Position numbers and translations under genes: made by a program. The notes under the pieces were generated by a model. That model had not been told where the DNA came from. It was given only the letters and a program-made list of their open reading frames with translations, and ran no database searches. 64,000 nucleotides of DNA from Allobosea lathyri (GTDB taxonomy: Bacteria; Pseudomonadota; Alphaproteobacteria; Rhizobiales; Beijerinckiaceae), in contig NZ_FNUY01000005.1 of NCBI RefSeq assembly GCF_900108245.1, forward strand, positions 1-64,000, written 5' to 3'. Position 1 is the first letter of the stretch. Each line of letters starts with the position of its first letter. This document shows positions 52,068 through 61,898 of this stretch, one piece after another.

Positions 52068-52811
52068 TCAGGCGACGCTCAGGCCTTCGATTCCATGCTT
52101 GCGGATCAGATCGGCGACGAAGCCGGACGCGGTCGCGGCCTCGACGAATTTCGTCAGGTATTCGACGGCCTCACCCTTCAGCTTGGGTGTGCCGACCGCC
52201 TGCTGGACCGTCATGAAGCGGCCATCGAGCATCCGGGAGCCGGGGATGCGGGCGAGGTCGGAAATCAGCCTCGGCCGCAGGCCGGCGAGCGCCTCGAGCT
52301 TGCGATCGAGGAAATCCTTCATCGCATCATCGAGCGTCGCGGAGCGGATCAGTTCCGCCTGCTTGATATTGCGGTCAAGCCAAAGCCCATAGGCCGTGCG
52401 GCCGGTGACGGCGATGCGCACGCCGGGAGCATCTACATCGGCGATGTCCACCAGCGGAGAGCCCGGCGGCACGAGATAGGTCGCCTCGATCTCGGCATAG
52501 GCCGGCGTGAAGTCGATCACCTCGGCGCGTTGCGGCTCGGCGCCGATCAGCCCGATATCCCACTCGTCGCGCGCTGCCGCATCGGCGAGCAGGCCCGGAT
52601 TCTGGTAGGGGACGTAGCGCAGGCCGACGCCGAGATTGTCGGCGATGGCGCGGGCCATGTCAGGCGAGACGCCGGCTGGATCACCATCCGCCGTGCGGCT
52701 CGAAACGAGCAGGAAGTTCGACAGGTTGATGCCGGCACGCAGGACGTTGCCCGGCGCGAGAAGCTCGCGCAGCGTCGGGGACATCGTGCCGATATCGGGG
52801 CGAAACTGCAT
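52068..52811 (-). CDS. family-3 binding-protein-like protein without signal peptide
   Basis: 247-aa protein starting at ATG 52811 with AGGAG 7 bases upstream. The whole chain is a bacterial extracellular solute-binding (family 3) domain: GNVLRAGINLSNFLLVSS, DPAGVSPDMARAIADNLGV, WDIGLIGAEPQRAEVIDFTPAYAEIEATYLVP. The N-terminus (MQFRPDIGTMSPTLREL) has no hydrophobic export signal, so the product probably stays in the cytoplasm, as an amino acid or metabolite binder or sensor. Other in-frame starts upstream also lack a signal. Confidence 0.82.
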   Translation of the reverse strand: MQFRPDIGTMSPTLRELLAPGNVLRAGINLSNFLLVSSRTADGDPAGVSPDMARAIADNLGVGLRYVPYQNPGLLADAAARDEWDIGLIGAEPQRAEVIDFTPAYAEIEATYLVPPGSPLVDIADVDAPGVRIAVTGRTAYGLWLDRNIKQAELIRSATLDDAMKDFLDRKLEALAGLRPRLISDLARIPGSRMLDGRFMTVQQAVGTPKLKGEAVEYLTKFVEAATASGFVADLIRKHGIEGLSVA

Positions 52812-52933
52812 GTTCGTTCTCCTGCGCCATCCGGGCTCGCCCGTGTTATCCGCCAGGGAACGCCTCGCCGACAAGCGCCTTCACTGCATGGGTCCGCAGC
52901 CGAGCCGCCTGCAAACAGGCAACCGCGACGCGC

Positions 52934-54739
52934 TCAGGAATCCATCTTGAGCGCGGCGATGAAGGCTTCCTGCGGGATTTCGACCTTGCCGAACTGCCGC
53001 ATCTTCTTCTTGCCTTCCTTCTGCTTCTCCAGAAGCTTGCGCTTGCGGGTCGCGTCGCCGCCATAGCATTTGGCGGTCACGTCCTTGCGCAGCGCCCGGA
53101 TGGTCTCGCGGGCGATGATCTTGCCGCCGATCGCCGCCTGCACCGGGATCTGGAACATGTGCGGCGGGATCAGGTCCTTGAGCTTCTCGCACATGGCCCG
53201 GCCACGCGCATCGGCGCGCGAACGGTGAACCAGCATCGAGAGTGCGTCGACCGGCTCGGCATTGACCAGGATCGACATGCGCACGAGGTCGCCCTCGCGG
53301 TAGTCGGTAATGGCATAGTCGAAGGAGGCATAGCCCTTCGAGATCGACTTCAGTCGGTCGTAGAAATCGAACACCACCTCGTTCAGCGGCAGGTCGTAGA
53401 CGACCTTGGCGCGCGAGCCGACATAGGACAGGTCAGTCTGGACGCCGCGGCGATCCTGGCAGAGCTTCAGCACCGAGCCGAGATATTCGTCGGGCGTAAA
53501 GATCGTCGCTTTGATCCAGGGCTCCTCGATCGTCTCGATCTTCATCACATCGGGCATATCCGCCGGATTGTGCAATTCGAGCAGCGAGCCGTCGCGCAGC
53601 TTCAGGTGATAGACCACGGAGGGGGCGGTCGAGATCAGGTTGAGGTTGAACTCGCGCTCCAGCCGCTCCTGGATGATCTCCAGATGCAGCAGCCCCAGGA
53701 ACCCGCAGCGGAAGCCGAAGCCGAGCGCGGCCGAGGTCTCCATCTCATAGGAGAAGCTGGCGTCGTTCAGGCGAAGCCGGCTCATCGCGGCGCGCAGCAT
53801 CTCGAAATCGGCCGCATCGACCGGGAAAATGCCGCAGAACACCACCGGCTGAACCGGCTTGAAGCCCGGCAGAGCCTGCGTCGTCGGACGCTTGTCGTCG
53901 GTGATGGTGTCGCCGACCGCGGTATCGGCAACTTCCTTGATCGAGGCGGTGAAGAAGCCGACCTCGCCGGGGCCGAGTGTCTTGACCTCGAGCATCTTGG
54001 GCTTGAACACGCCGACGCGGTCGACGCCATAGGAGGCGTTGGCCCGCATCATCTTGATGGTCATGCCCTTTTTCAGCGTACCATCGATGACGCGCACGAG
54101 CACGACGACGCCGAGATAGGCATCGTACCAGCTGTCGACCAGCAGGCATTTCAACGGCGCATCGAGATCACCCTTCGGCGGCGGCAGCCGCTTGACGATC
54201 GCCTCGAGCACGCCCTCGATGTTGATCCCGGTCTTGGCCGAAATCGGCACGGCCTCGGAGGCGTCGAGGCCGATCACGTCCTCGATCTGCTGCTTGATGC
54301 GCTCGGGCTCGGCGGCCGGCAGGTCGATCTTGTTGAGGACGGTGACGATCTCATGCCCGGCATCGAGCGCCTGGTAGACGTTGGCGAGCGTCTGCGCCTC
54401 CACTCCCTGCGAGGCGTCGACGACCAGCAGCGAACCTTCGCAGGCCGCCAGCGAGCGCGAGACCTCATAGGCGAAGTCGACATGGCCGGGCGTGTCCATC
54501 AGGTTCAGGATGTAATCCTTGCCATCCTGCGCCTTGTAGTCCAGCCGCACCGTCTGGGCCTTGATGGTGATGCCGCGCTCCTTCTCGATATCCATCGAGT
54601 CGAGGATCTGCTCGCTCATGTCGCGCGCCGCCACCGTGCCGGTGGTCTGGATCAGCCGGTCGGCAAGCGTCGACTTGCCGTGGTCGATATGCGCCACGAT
54701 CGAGAAATTGCGGATGTTGTCGAAGGTCTTCGTGCTCAT
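52934..54739 (-). CDS. lepA: translation elongation factor 4
   Basis: Ribosomal back-translocase GTPase of 601 aa, the standard LepA length. It has the G1 motif AHIDHGKST near residue 17, [12 protein letters not shown], and the LepA-specific C-terminal domain ending [21 protein letters not shown]. It acts on stalled or mis-translocated ribosomes under ionic or cold stress. It appears as a single gene, with 57 bases to the upstream hydrolase gene on the same strand. Confidence 0.97.
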   Translation of the reverse strand: MSTKTFDNIRNFSIVAHIDHGKSTLADRLIQTTGTVAARDMSEQILDSMDIEKERGITIKAQTVRLDYKAQDGKDYILNLMDTPGHVDFAYEVSRSLAACEGSLLVVDASQGVEAQTLANVYQALDAGHEIVTVLNKIDLPAAEPERIKQQIEDVIGLDASEAVPISAKTGINIEGVLEAIVKRLPPPKGDLDAPLKCLLVDSWYDAYLGVVVLVRVIDGTLKKGMTIKMMRANASYGVDRVGVFKPKMLEVKTLGPGEVGFFTASIKEVADTAVGDTITDDKRPTTQALPGFKPVQPVVFCGIFPVDAADFEMLRAAMSRLRLNDASFSYEMETSAALGFGFRCGFLGLLHLEIIQERLEREFNLNLISTAPSVVYHLKLRDGSLLELHNPADMPDVMKIETIEEPWIKATIFTPDEYLGSVLKLCQDRRGVQTDLSYVGSRAKVVYDLPLNEVVFDFYDRLKSISKGYASFDYAITDYREGDLVRMSILVNAEPVDALSMLVHRSRADARGRAMCEKLKDLIPPHMFQIPVQAAIGGKIIARETIRALRKDVTAKCYGGDATRKRKLLEKQKEGKKKMRQFGKVEIPQEAFIAALKMDS

Positions 54740-54795
54740 GGGCGCGCAATAGCAGTGTCGGCGGGTTGCGCCAAGGGTTTGCGGTGGCGTCGATG

Positions 54796-55569
54796 TCAGT
54801 CCTGCCCGGCTGCAGGCCCCGGCCCGTCGCCCCAGTTCAGCACCTTATAGTCGAAGCCGGCCTCAAGCGTCGGCTTCACCACCGCGAAATAGGGCGAGAT
54901 GTCGAAATCGCGCGGCGTATAGAGCGAGTGATGCCGAATATGCAGGATTTCGCGGATATCGCGCTGTCCCATCGCCTTCGCATATTCGATCGTCGGCAGA
55001 ACGGGATAACCCACCCGCTCGAACGCCTCCGCAATCAGTGTCGAGCAGATCGCCCGCGTCGGATCGCCCGAGCCAAGCGCGATCATGCGTCGTCGCCATG
55101 ATGACGGCACCAGCGGCAGCGGCACCAGCCAGCGCAGGAGATCGACGATGTTCTTCAGGTCGTACCGCGTGCCGAGACGGCTGAGCGCGTAGGCGATGAC
55201 GGCTGCGCATCCATCATCGTCCAGCCCTTGCGGGCGGCAGATGCGCGTGCCGAAAGCGCCATATTTCGACAGTGGTGAAACGATGCAGCCATGTTCGATA
55301 TCGACCTCGACGAGCACGAGCGGCTCGCCCGCCTCGCTCCTGGCCCCGGTGTTGCCGACATAAAGCGCCGCATGCGACCAAGTCGACTGGGTGAGATATT
55401 TGATCGCGGTCGAGATCTTCGCATGCCCCTCGACCAACAGCACATCGCCGGGTTTGAGCACCGCCTCCAGCCGCGCCAGCGAACGGGCATCGACGGGCCG
55501 CGCCTCCAGTTTCGGCCGGGTGAGGAAGCGGACGAGGAGGCGTCCAAGGCCATCGAGCATCGAGCTCAT
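54796..55569 (-). CDS. YiiX/YebB-like (C92-type) NlpC/P60 papain-like hydrolase
   Basis: 257-aa protein of the permuted papain-like amidase family. The motif order is [35 protein letters not shown] with the catalytic His, followed about 100 residues later by [20 protein letters not shown] with the catalytic Cys. Such proteins are implicated in amide or peptidoglycan/lipid-ester hydrolysis. No signal peptide is evident, though the first 20 residues are amphipathic. Its start is 135 bases from the divergent XRE-cupin gene. Confidence 0.82.
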   Translation of the reverse strand: MSSMLDGLGRLLVRFLTRPKLEARPVDARSLARLEAVLKPGDVLLVEGHAKISTAIKYLTQSTWSHAALYVGNTGARSEAGEPLVLVEVDIEHGCIVSPLSKYGAFGTRICRPQGLDDDGCAAVIAYALSRLGTRYDLKNIVDLLRWLVPLPLVPSSWRRRMIALGSGDPTRAICSTLIAEAFERVGYPVLPTIEYAKAMGQRDIREILHIRHHSLYTPRDFDISPYFAVVKPTLEAGFDYKVLNWGDGPGPAAGQD

Positions 55570-55673
55570 CGCAGGGCAGTCCTACCCAGGCCGGAAGAGC
55601 GCCGGCCCGTGCAATCCTAGCGCGGCTGGCGCCCGCCGGGACAGCGTCGGGCCCATCACGCTTTCGCGCTTGC

Positions 55674-55712
55674 AATTCCATGATCATCGAATATTTCTAC
55701 TATCATGGAATT
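55674..55712. promoter_or_regulatory. inverted repeat overlapping the XRE-cupin start codon
   Basis: AATTCCATGAT (55674-55684) and ATCATGGAATT (55702-55712) are perfect 11-bp inverted arms with a 17-base spacer. The right arm contains the ATG (55705) of the XRE-cupin gene. Binding there would block both transcription and ribosome access, so autoregulation is likely. The symmetry is seen; the ligand is inferred. Confidence 0.6.
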
Positions 55713-56307
55713 TACCGAAGACATTTTGGACATCGACCGCCGGCTCGGCGCGCGGCTGAAAGCGGCCCGGCTGCACCAGGATTTGACTCTGGATGCGTTG
55801 GCCGAGCGCACAGGCGTCAGCCGCGCGATGATCTCGCGGATCGAGCGCGGCGAATCGAGCCCGACGGCAGCGCTGCTGGTCAGGCTCGGCTCGGGGCTCG
55901 GCCTGACCCTGTCGGCGCTGCTCGAAGATGGCTCTCAGGGCGAACCGCTGGCTCGCAGCGCCGCGCAGCCGGTCTGGCGTGACCCTGCGAGTGGCTATCT
56001 GCGCCGCAACGTTTCGCCACGTGGCACGGGCTCGGCCTTCGAGATCGTCGAGGTCGAGCTGCCGCCGGGCGCGCATGTCGTGCTCGACAGCGCAGCCAGC
56101 GCGCCGCCCCTCGACCAGCAGATCTGGATTCTGGAGGGCACGCTGGAGCTGACGCTCGGAGAAATCCGCCATCAGCTTGCCCAGGGCGATTGCCTGCAGA
56201 TGCATCTGCGCAGTTCGATCGCCTATCACAACCCCGGCGCTACGCCGGTGCGCTACGTCGTCATCGTCGCCGCCAGGAGCGGCGCCTTCCCGGACCATGC
56301 CGCATGA
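55705..56307 (+). CDS. XRE-family regulator with cupin sensor domain
   Basis: 200-aa regulator. Residues 15-70 form a helix-turn-helix (RLGARLKAARLHQDLTLDALAERTGVSRAMISRIERGESSPT) and residues 100-190 a cupin barrel (IVEVELPPGAHVVLD, QIWILEGTLELTLG, DCLQMHL). PuuR/SutR-like members sense small metabolites in the cupin. It overlaps the GNAT gene start (ATGA), so regulator and acetyltransferase form one unit. Confidence 0.92.
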   Translation: MEFTEDILDIDRRLGARLKAARLHQDLTLDALAERTGVSRAMISRIERGESSPTAALLVRLGSGLGLTLSALLEDGSQGEPLARSAAQPVWRDPASGYLRRNVSPRGTGSAFEIVEVELPPGAHVVLDSAASAPPLDQQIWILEGTLELTLGEIRHQLAQGDCLQMHLRSSIAYHNPGATPVRYVVIVAARSGAFPDHAA

Positions 56308-56834
56308 CCAAGCCAGACATTGCCATCGACATTTTGGACACGGGCGCTGCGGGCGCCGCCCTGCCCGCGCTGACCGACATCCTGCGGGACGCCGTGGCAA
56401 ATGGCGCCTCCGTCGGCTTCATGGACTGGAATACTCTTGCCGATTTCGAGCGCTACTGGACCGGCATCGTGGCCGAACTCGCCTCCGGACAGGTGTTCCT
56501 GCTCGTCGCCCGCAGCGCATCGAAGATCGTCGGCACGGCGCAGCTGCATCTGATCGGCAAGCCGAACCAGCCGCACCGGGCCGAAATCGCCAAGGTCCTC
56601 GTCCACTCCAGCGCGCGACGACAGGGCATCGGCGAAGCGTTGATGCGTGCGGCCGAAGCGGCAGCGCGCGAAGCCGGGCGCAACCTGCTTGTCCTCGACA
56701 CCGATGAGAACGGCGCGGCACGGCGGCTCTACAACCGGCTCGGCTGGAGCGAAGTCGGCACGATTCCGCGCTTCGCCCTGATGCCGGATGGCAGCGATTG
56801 CGGCTCGACGTTCTTCTACAAGAATCTGGCCTGA
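56304..56834 (+). CDS. GNAT family N-acetyltransferase
   Basis: 176-aa acetyltransferase using acetyl-CoA. Motif A is seen as AKVLVHSSARRQGIGEALM (near 97-115), followed by the LLVLDTDENGAARRLYNRLGWSEVG segment typical of GNATs. It starts at ATG 56304 inside the stop of the XRE-cupin gene. Such pairs often deal with a toxic amine or amino acid analogue sensed by the cupin; the substrate is unknown. Confidence 0.9.
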   Translation: MTKPDIAIDILDTGAAGAALPALTDILRDAVANGASVGFMDWNTLADFERYWTGIVAELASGQVFLLVARSASKIVGTAQLHLIGKPNQPHRAEIAKVLVHSSARRQGIGEALMRAAEAAAREAGRNLLVLDTDENGAARRLYNRLGWSEVGTIPRFALMPDGSDCGSTFFYKNLA

Positions 56835-56855
56835 AAGGGCCGGCCCGAGAGCGCC

Positions 56856-57107
56856 TCAGGCTTCGGGAACGGCCTGACGGAAATAGGGCTCGACCTCGCC
56901 CTTGAGCTTCACCGTCATCGGGTTGCCGAAGCGGTCCTTGGCATTGCCGGCGGTCAGGCGGACCCAACCCTCGCTGACGCAATATTCCTCGACATTGGTC
57001 TTATCGACGCCCTTGAAGCGCACGCCGATGTCCCGCGAAAGCAGCTCCTCGTTATAGAACGGGCTGTTGGGGTTCGAGGAAAGGCGGTCGGGAAGCGTGT
57101 CGGTCAT
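56856..57107 (-). CDS. DUF3297 family protein
   Basis: 83-aa cytoplasmic protein with the conserved DUF3297 pattern (LPDRLSSNPNSPFYNEELLSRDIGVRFKG; GWVRLTAGNAKDRFGNPMTVKLKG). It is a small basic-acidic protein without known function, widespread in alpha- and gammaproteobacteria. It is alone on its strand between the GNAT gene and the ankyrin gene. Confidence 0.85.
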   Translation of the reverse strand: MTDTLPDRLSSNPNSPFYNEELLSRDIGVRFKGVDKTNVEEYCVSEGWVRLTAGNAKDRFGNPMTVKLKGEVEPYFRQAVPEA

Positions 57108-57203
57108 GTGTCTGGCCTTGGCATGCGGATTTTGGCCGCGAGCGATGTCGCGTTGCGCGCAGAGGTAACGCCATCTTCGGCCAATGCCAAATCGAGCGTC
57201 GCC

Positions 57204-57863
57204 TCAGCGTCCGCCGGCCTGCTCGATCAGGGCCGCGACCGCGCGCTGGCCGCGCTGGCGGGCATGGGTGAGCGGGCTGACGCCGTCCTTGTCGGCGAGG
57301 CTGGGATTGGCGCCGGCGTCGAGCACCAGCTTCGCGACCTCCTGATGGCGCGGCCCACCATCCCCGAGAATCACGATTTCCAGCAGGCAGGTCCAGCCGA
57401 GGTCGTTCACGTGGTCGAGATCGATGCCGCTGGTCAGGAGCAATCGCACCGTCTCGACATGGGCGCGCTCGCAGGCCGGGATCAGCGCATTGCCGCCGTA
57501 GCGGTTGCGGATCGTGAGATCCGGCTTCAGCGGGATCATCGCCGCCACGATCTCGGTCCGGCCCGACGCGCCCGCGAGCAGCCAGGGCGTGTCGCGATTG
57601 GCGGCTTGCGTATTCGGGCTCGCGCCGGCCGCCAGCAGGGCCTTTGCGACTGCGACATGGTTGCCGTCGACAGCCAGCAGCAAGGCGGTACGCCCCTGGG
57701 TATCGCGGGTTTCGAGATCGGCCCCCGCCGCAATCAGCCGGGCGACCTCGGCGGTTCGGCCCGCGCCAGCGGCAGCCAGAAGCTCGGGGCTCGCACCAAA
57801 TGCCGAAATCGTCATGAGAAACATCCCGAAGCCGGCCAGGAGCAGCCGCAAACCAGCGTTCAC
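57204..57863 (-). CDS. exported ankyrin-repeat protein
   Basis: 219-aa protein beginning with GTG 57863, which overlaps the hrcA stop (GTGA). A signal peptide of about 24 residues ([19 protein letters not shown]) precedes five or so ankyrin repeats ([52 protein letters not shown] and others). Periplasmic ankyrin proteins such as AnkB of Pseudomonas support oxidative-stress enzymes, but no partner is nearby. Co-transcription with hrcA is likely. Confidence 0.87.
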   Translation of the reverse strand: MNAGLRLLLAGFGMFLMTISAFGASPELLAAAGAGRTAEVARLIAAGADLETRDTQGRTALLLAVDGNHVAVAKALLAAGASPNTQAANRDTPWLLAGASGRTEIVAAMIPLKPDLTIRNRYGGNALIPACERAHVETVRLLLTSGIDLDHVNDLGWTCLLEIVILGDGGPRHQEVAKLVLDAGANPSLADKDGVSPLTHARQRGQRAVAALIEQAGGR

Positions 57864-58942
57864 CGCCCGCTGTCCAGCAGGCGGCCGACGACCTTGGCGG
57901 TATAATCGACCATCGGCACGATGCGGGCATAGTTCAGCCGCGTCGGGCCGATGATGCCGACGACGCCGACGATGCGCTGCTCGGCATCGCGAAATGGGGC
58001 AGCGACCATCGAAGAGCCCGACATCGAGAACAGGTTGTTCTCGGAGCCGATGAAGATGCGTACGCCGTCGCCGGCCTCGGCGCGGCTCAGGAGGTCGATG
58101 ACGTCAGTTTGCGTCTCGAGATCGCCGAAGAGCAGGCGAATGCGCTCAAGATCCTCCTGCGCCTTCAGATCTTCCAGCAGATTGGCCTGGCCGCGCACGA
58201 TCAGATGCCGGTCGGAACTCGGTCCCGAGGAGGTCGCGATGCCGCTCTCGACCAGCCGCGCGGTCAGGGTGTCGAGCTCCTGCTCCATCTCGGCGCGATG
58301 CTCGGCGATCTCGCGTCGCAGGTCGCCCAGCGTCTTGCCGAGAATACGGGCGTTGAGGAAATTGCCGGCCTCCGTCAGCGCCGAAGCCGGCAGGCCCGGC
58401 GGCAGCGCCAGCAGGCGATTTTCGACCGTGCCGTCATCGGCGACCAGAACGACCAGGGCGCGGGCCGGGTCGAGGCGGACGAATTCGATATGCTTCAGCC
58501 GGGAATTGGCCTTGGTGGTGACGACGACGCCGGCACCGCGCGACAGGCCGGACAGCAGGGCCGAGGCCTCTGTCAGCGTCGCATCCAAAGTGCGCCCCGT
58601 GGCAGCCGCCTTCATCTGCGCCTCGATGCGGGTGCGCTCGTCGGAGGTCAGGTTGCCGACCTCCATCATCGCATCGACGAAGAAGCGCAGGCCTCTTTCC
58701 GTAGGCAGGCGCCCCGCAGAGGTGTGGGGCGCATAGATCAGCCCCGCCAGCTCGAGATCGGTCATGACGTTGCGCACCGTCGCCGGCGACAGCGCCATCG
58801 GCAACAGGCGCGCGATATTGCGCGAGCCGACGGGTTCGCCGGTGGCGAGATAGCCGTCGACGATCTGACGGAATATCTCGCGCGAGCGCTGGTCGGTCTC
58901 GACCAGCCCGCCCGAAGACTCAGGGCGAAGCGGCGCACTCAT
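57860..58942 (-). CDS. hrcA: heat-inducible transcription repressor HrcA
   Basis: Repressor of CIRCE-controlled chaperone genes (groESL, often dnaKJ), 360 aa from ATG 58942. The N-terminal winged helix shows [29 protein letters not shown] and [40 protein letters not shown], both diagnostic. The C-terminal half has the GAF-like domain. It is divergent from rph, as in many Hyphomicrobiales. No CIRCE element (TTAGCACTC-N9-GAGTGCTAA) is visible in the window. A start at 59002 is possible but would overlap the promoter region. Confidence 0.95.
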   Translation of the reverse strand: MSAPLRPESSGGLVETDQRSREIFRQIVDGYLATGEPVGSRNIARLLPMALSPATVRNVMTDLELAGLIYAPHTSAGRLPTERGLRFFVDAMMEVGNLTSDERTRIEAQMKAAATGRTLDATLTEASALLSGLSRGAGVVVTTKANSRLKHIEFVRLDPARALVVLVADDGTVENRLLALPPGLPASALTEAGNFLNARILGKTLGDLRREIAEHRAEMEQELDTLTARLVESGIATSSGPSSDRHLIVRGQANLLEDLKAQEDLERIRLLFGDLETQTDVIDLLSRAEAGDGVRIFIGSENNLFSMSGSSMVAAPFRDAEQRIVGVVGIIGPTRLNYARIVPMVDYTAKVVGRLLDSGR

Positions 58943-59091
58943 GGCAGGAAACGGCTCAAACTTGGCATGCCACATTGTCCTCGCGGCGCTCGACAGGAGC
59001 AAGCGAAAACGGCGGTCCTGTGGGGCTCGCCTTGCCGCCCCCCGGCGAACCGCCTACAAGCCGCGCGAACTTCATAAATCAGGACAAGCCC

Positions 59092-59808
59092 ATGCGACCC
59101 TCCAAACGCGCCGCCGACGAAATGCGCAAGGTCACGCTGGAACGCGGCGTGGTGCGCTACGCCGAAGGCTCCTGCATGGTGAGCTTCGGCGAGACTCGAG
59201 TGCTCTGCGCCGCGACCGTCGAGGAAAAGGGGCCGCCCTGGCTGCGCGGCACCGGCAAGGGCTGGGTCACCGCGGAATACGCGATGCTGCCGCGCGCCAC
59301 GCATGAGCGCAATCGCCGCGAGGTCACCTCGGGCAAGCCCTCGGGCCGCACGCAGGAAATCCAGCGGCTGGTCGGGCGCTCGCTTCGCGCCGTGGTCGAT
59401 CTGACCGCGATCGGCGAGCGCCAGATCGTGGTCGATTGCGACGTGCTCCAGGCCGATGGCGGCACGCGCACGGCCTCGATCACCGGCGCATGGGTCGCTC
59501 TGCACGATGCGCTGAAATGGATGGAGGGTCGCTCCATGCTGAAGGGCTCCAACCCGCTTAAGGACCATGTCGCGGCGATCTCCTGCGGCATCGTCGCCGG
59601 CAACCCGGTGCTCGATCTCGATTATGTCGAGGATTCCGGCGCGCAGACCGATGCGAATTTCGTCATCACGGGCGGCGGCGGGCTCGTCGAGGTGCAAGGC
59701 ACGGCCGAGGGCGCTCCCTTCTCGGAAGAGGAGCTGATGGCACTGCTCAAACTCGCCAAGGGCGGGGTGAGCCAGCTGGTCGCGCTGCAGAAGGCGGCGG
59801 TGGCCTGA
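59092..59808 (+). CDS. rph: ribonuclease PH
   Basis: Phosphorolytic 3' exoribonuclease that trims tRNA precursors, 238 aa, forms a hexamer. Starting from ATG 59092 it has [54 protein letters not shown] with the RNA-binding arginines, and the [18 protein letters not shown] phosphate-site motif. It is followed by a long palindromic repeat and then rdgB. Confidence 0.97.
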   Translation: MRPSKRAADEMRKVTLERGVVRYAEGSCMVSFGETRVLCAATVEEKGPPWLRGTGKGWVTAEYAMLPRATHERNRREVTSGKPSGRTQEIQRLVGRSLRAVVDLTAIGERQIVVDCDVLQADGGTRTASITGAWVALHDALKWMEGRSMLKGSNPLKDHVAAISCGIVAGNPVLDLDYVEDSGAQTDANFVITGGGGLVEVQGTAEGAPFSEEELMALLKLAKGGVSQLVALQKAAVA

Positions 59809-59831
59809 TTTGTCTATGCAGGAAACCAGGA

Positions 59832-59921
59832 CGTCATCCCGGACGCAGCGAAGCGGAGATCCGGGATCCATCGTAAGCCACGCCGCTCTACGATGGATCC
59901 CGGGTCAAGCCCGGGATGACG
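59832..59921. repeat. dispersed palindromic repeat between rph and rdgB
   Basis: Outer arms CGTCATCCCGG (59832-59842) and CCGGGATGACG (59911-59921) and inner arms GGGATCCATCGTA (59863-59875) and TACGATGGATCCC (59889-59901) are perfect inverted repeats, giving a cruciform-like 90-bp element. This is the classical rhizobial intergenic palindrome type. It lies 23 bases after the rph stop and may act as a 3' stem-loop for rph mRNA. Confidence 0.78.
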
Positions 59922-59952
59922 CGCCGTTTCCGAGCCCGGAAAGGCTGGACCA

Positions 59953-60588
59953 TTGACATCGCACCGCATTCTCTCCGGCAAGGTCGTAATCGCGACTCAT
60001 AACCAAGGCAAATTGCGCGAAATGCGCGAATTGCTGGCGCCATATGGCATCGACCTGGTCTCGGCGGGCGAGCTCGGCCTGCCCGAACCCGACGAGACCG
60101 GCTACATGTTCTCGGAGAATGCGGCAATCAAGGCCGTGGCGGCAGCGCAGGCCAGCGGATTGCCGGCACTCGCGGATGATTCCGGGATCTGCGTCGATGC
60201 GCTCGACGGTGCGCCGGGGCTGTTCTCGGCCAACTGGGCCGGCCCGGGCAAGGATTTCAAGCCGGCAATGGCGCGCGTGCTGGCAGAACTCGCCAAGCGC
60301 GGCGCGACCACGCCCGCTCAGCGCCGGGCGCATTTCGTCTCGGCGCTGGTGATCGCCTGGCCGGACGGAAATCAGGAGCTGTTCGAGGGGCGGGTCTTCG
60401 GCGAAGTGGTCGATGCGCCGCGCGGCACGGGCGGCTTCGGCTACAACCCGATCTTCAAGCCCGATGGGCATGCGCAGACCTTCGCCGAGATGAGCTCGAC
60501 CATGAAAAGCGGCGATGCGGAGGCCCTGTCGCACCGCGCGCGCGCTTTCGCGCAGCTGGCGGCCGCCTGCCTCAGGACACCCGCATGA
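59953..60588 (+). CDS. rdgB: XTP/dITP diphosphatase (non-canonical purine NTP pyrophosphatase)
   Basis: House-cleaning nucleotide pyrophosphatase, 211 aa, removing ITP, XTP and dITP. Start codon is TTG at 59953, with AAGG about 8 bases upstream. Motifs: THNQGKLREMRELL near residue 15, ADDSGICVDALDGAPGLFSANWAG and GTGGFGYNPIFKPDG. It overlaps hemW by 4 bases (ATGA). Confidence 0.95.
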   Translation: MTSHRILSGKVVIATHNQGKLREMRELLAPYGIDLVSAGELGLPEPDETGYMFSENAAIKAVAAAQASGLPALADDSGICVDALDGAPGLFSANWAGPGKDFKPAMARVLAELAKRGATTPAQRRAHFVSALVIAWPDGNQELFEGRVFGEVVDAPRGTGGFGYNPIFKPDGHAQTFAEMSSTMKSGDAEALSHRARAFAQLAAACLRTPA

Positions 60589-61787
60589 ACGGGCTCGCCG
60601 CCCCGACGGAGCGGCTGCCCGTGCCGGACCACCCGACCGCGGGTGCCGGTTTCGCGGTCTATGTGCATTGGCCGTTCTGCCTGGCCAAATGCCCCTATTG
60701 CGACTTCAATTCCCATGTCCGGCTGCAGCCGCCCGATCAGGCACGCTATATCGCGGCCTTTCGGCGCGAGATCGCCCATCGCGCGCAGCTCGCGCCGGGC
60801 CGCACGGTCACCTCGATCTTTTTTGGCGGCGGCACGCCCTCGCTGATGGAGGGGCGCACGGTCGGCGCCATTCTCGATGCGATCGGCGAGCATTGGGCTG
60901 TCGACCCCAATTGCGAGGTCTCGCTGGAGGCCAACCCGACCAGCGTCGAGGCCGGACGGTTCCGCGATTTTCGCGCGGCGGGCGTCAACCGAGTCTCGCT
61001 GGGCGTGCAGGCGCTGAACGATGCCGACCTCAAGGCGCTCGGCCGGATGCACACGACGCGCGAGGCGCTCGATGCCGTCGCAATCGCGCGGAAATATTTC
61101 GAGCGCTACTCCTTCGATCTGATCTATGCCCGCTCGGTCGAGCAGACGCCGGCGCTTTGGCGCGCCGAGCTGGAACTGGCGATCAGCCATGCGGCGGAGC
61201 ACCTCTCGCTCTACCAGCTGACAATCGAGCCCGACACGGCCTTCGAGCGGCTGTTCAAGGCCGGCAAGCTCGCGATCCCCGATCACGAGGCGGGGGCTGC
61301 TCTCTACGAGATCACGCAGGAGATCACGGCGGCCCATGGCATGCCGGTCTACGAGATCTCGAACCATGCCAGGCCCGGTGCCGAATGCCGGCACAACCTC
61401 GTCTACTGGCACTATGGCGAATATGCCGGCGTCGGACCGGGCGCCCATGGCCGGCTGGTAACGGCGCAGGGTCGCATGGCGCATTCGACCGAAAAACGGC
61501 CGGAAACCTGGCTGACGCGTGTGGAGACAGAAGGACATGCGCTGGTCGAGGACGACCTGCTGAACGCCGAGGCGCAGGGCGACGAATATCTGCTTATGGG
61601 GTTGCGGCTGGTCGAAGGCATCGACCCGACGATCTTCAGCGCGTTGTCCGGCCGGAACCTGAATGCGACCCGCGTCGCGAACCTGATCGACGAGCGGATG
61701 CTTGTCCGCAAGGCGAACGGCAAGCTCGCGGCGACGCCGGACGGCGCGCTGCTGCTCAACGCGCTGGTGGCTGATCTGGCGGCGTAG
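60585..61787 (+). CDS. hemW: radical SAM haem chaperone HemW
   Basis: 400-aa radical SAM protein, CPO-like haem-binding chaperone. The [4Fe-4S] cluster motif is Cys32, Cys36, Cys39 in FCLAKCPYCDF. It has EVSLEANPTSV, GVQALNDADLKALGRMH and the HemW-type C-terminal domain. The enzyme coproporphyrinogen dehydrogenase HemN differs in the second SAM site. rdgB-hemW adjacency is typical in alphaproteobacteria. Confidence 0.94.
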   Translation: MNGLAAPTERLPVPDHPTAGAGFAVYVHWPFCLAKCPYCDFNSHVRLQPPDQARYIAAFRREIAHRAQLAPGRTVTSIFFGGGTPSLMEGRTVGAILDAIGEHWAVDPNCEVSLEANPTSVEAGRFRDFRAAGVNRVSLGVQALNDADLKALGRMHTTREALDAVAIARKYFERYSFDLIYARSVEQTPALWRAELELAISHAAEHLSLYQLTIEPDTAFERLFKAGKLAIPDHEAGAALYEITQEITAAHGMPVYEISNHARPGAECRHNLVYWHYGEYAGVGPGAHGRLVTAQGRMAHSTEKRPETWLTRVETEGHALVEDDLLNAEAQGDEYLLMGLRLVEGIDPTIFSALSGRNLNATRVANLIDERMLVRKANGKLAATPDGALLLNALVADLAA

Positions 61788-61794
61788 CCATCAG

Positions 61795-61887
61795 CGTCAT
61801 GGTCGTGCTTGTCACGACCATCCACGTCTTCAGCCGCCGAATGTCGTGGTCAAAACGTGGATGCTCGGCACAAGGGCGAGCATGACG
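61795..61887. repeat. palindromic repeat between convergent hemW and PBP-activator genes
   Basis: The outer arms CGTCATG (61795-61801) and CATGACG (61881-61887) and the middle arms CATCCACGT (61819-61827) and ACGTGGATG (61855-61863) are inverted repeats. A local hairpin ATGGTCGTG / CACGACCAT (61799-61807 and 61813-61821) overlaps the left arms. The element fills the gap of 111 bases between the two stops. It is of the same general palindromic class as the repeat at 59832. Confidence 0.72.
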
Positions 61888-61898
61888 GCGGGGATTGC

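Noticed and set aside
58943..59091. CIRCE element between hrcA and rph
   Set aside because: No TTAGCACTC-N9-GAGTGCTAA or close form is visible there or elsewhere in the window.
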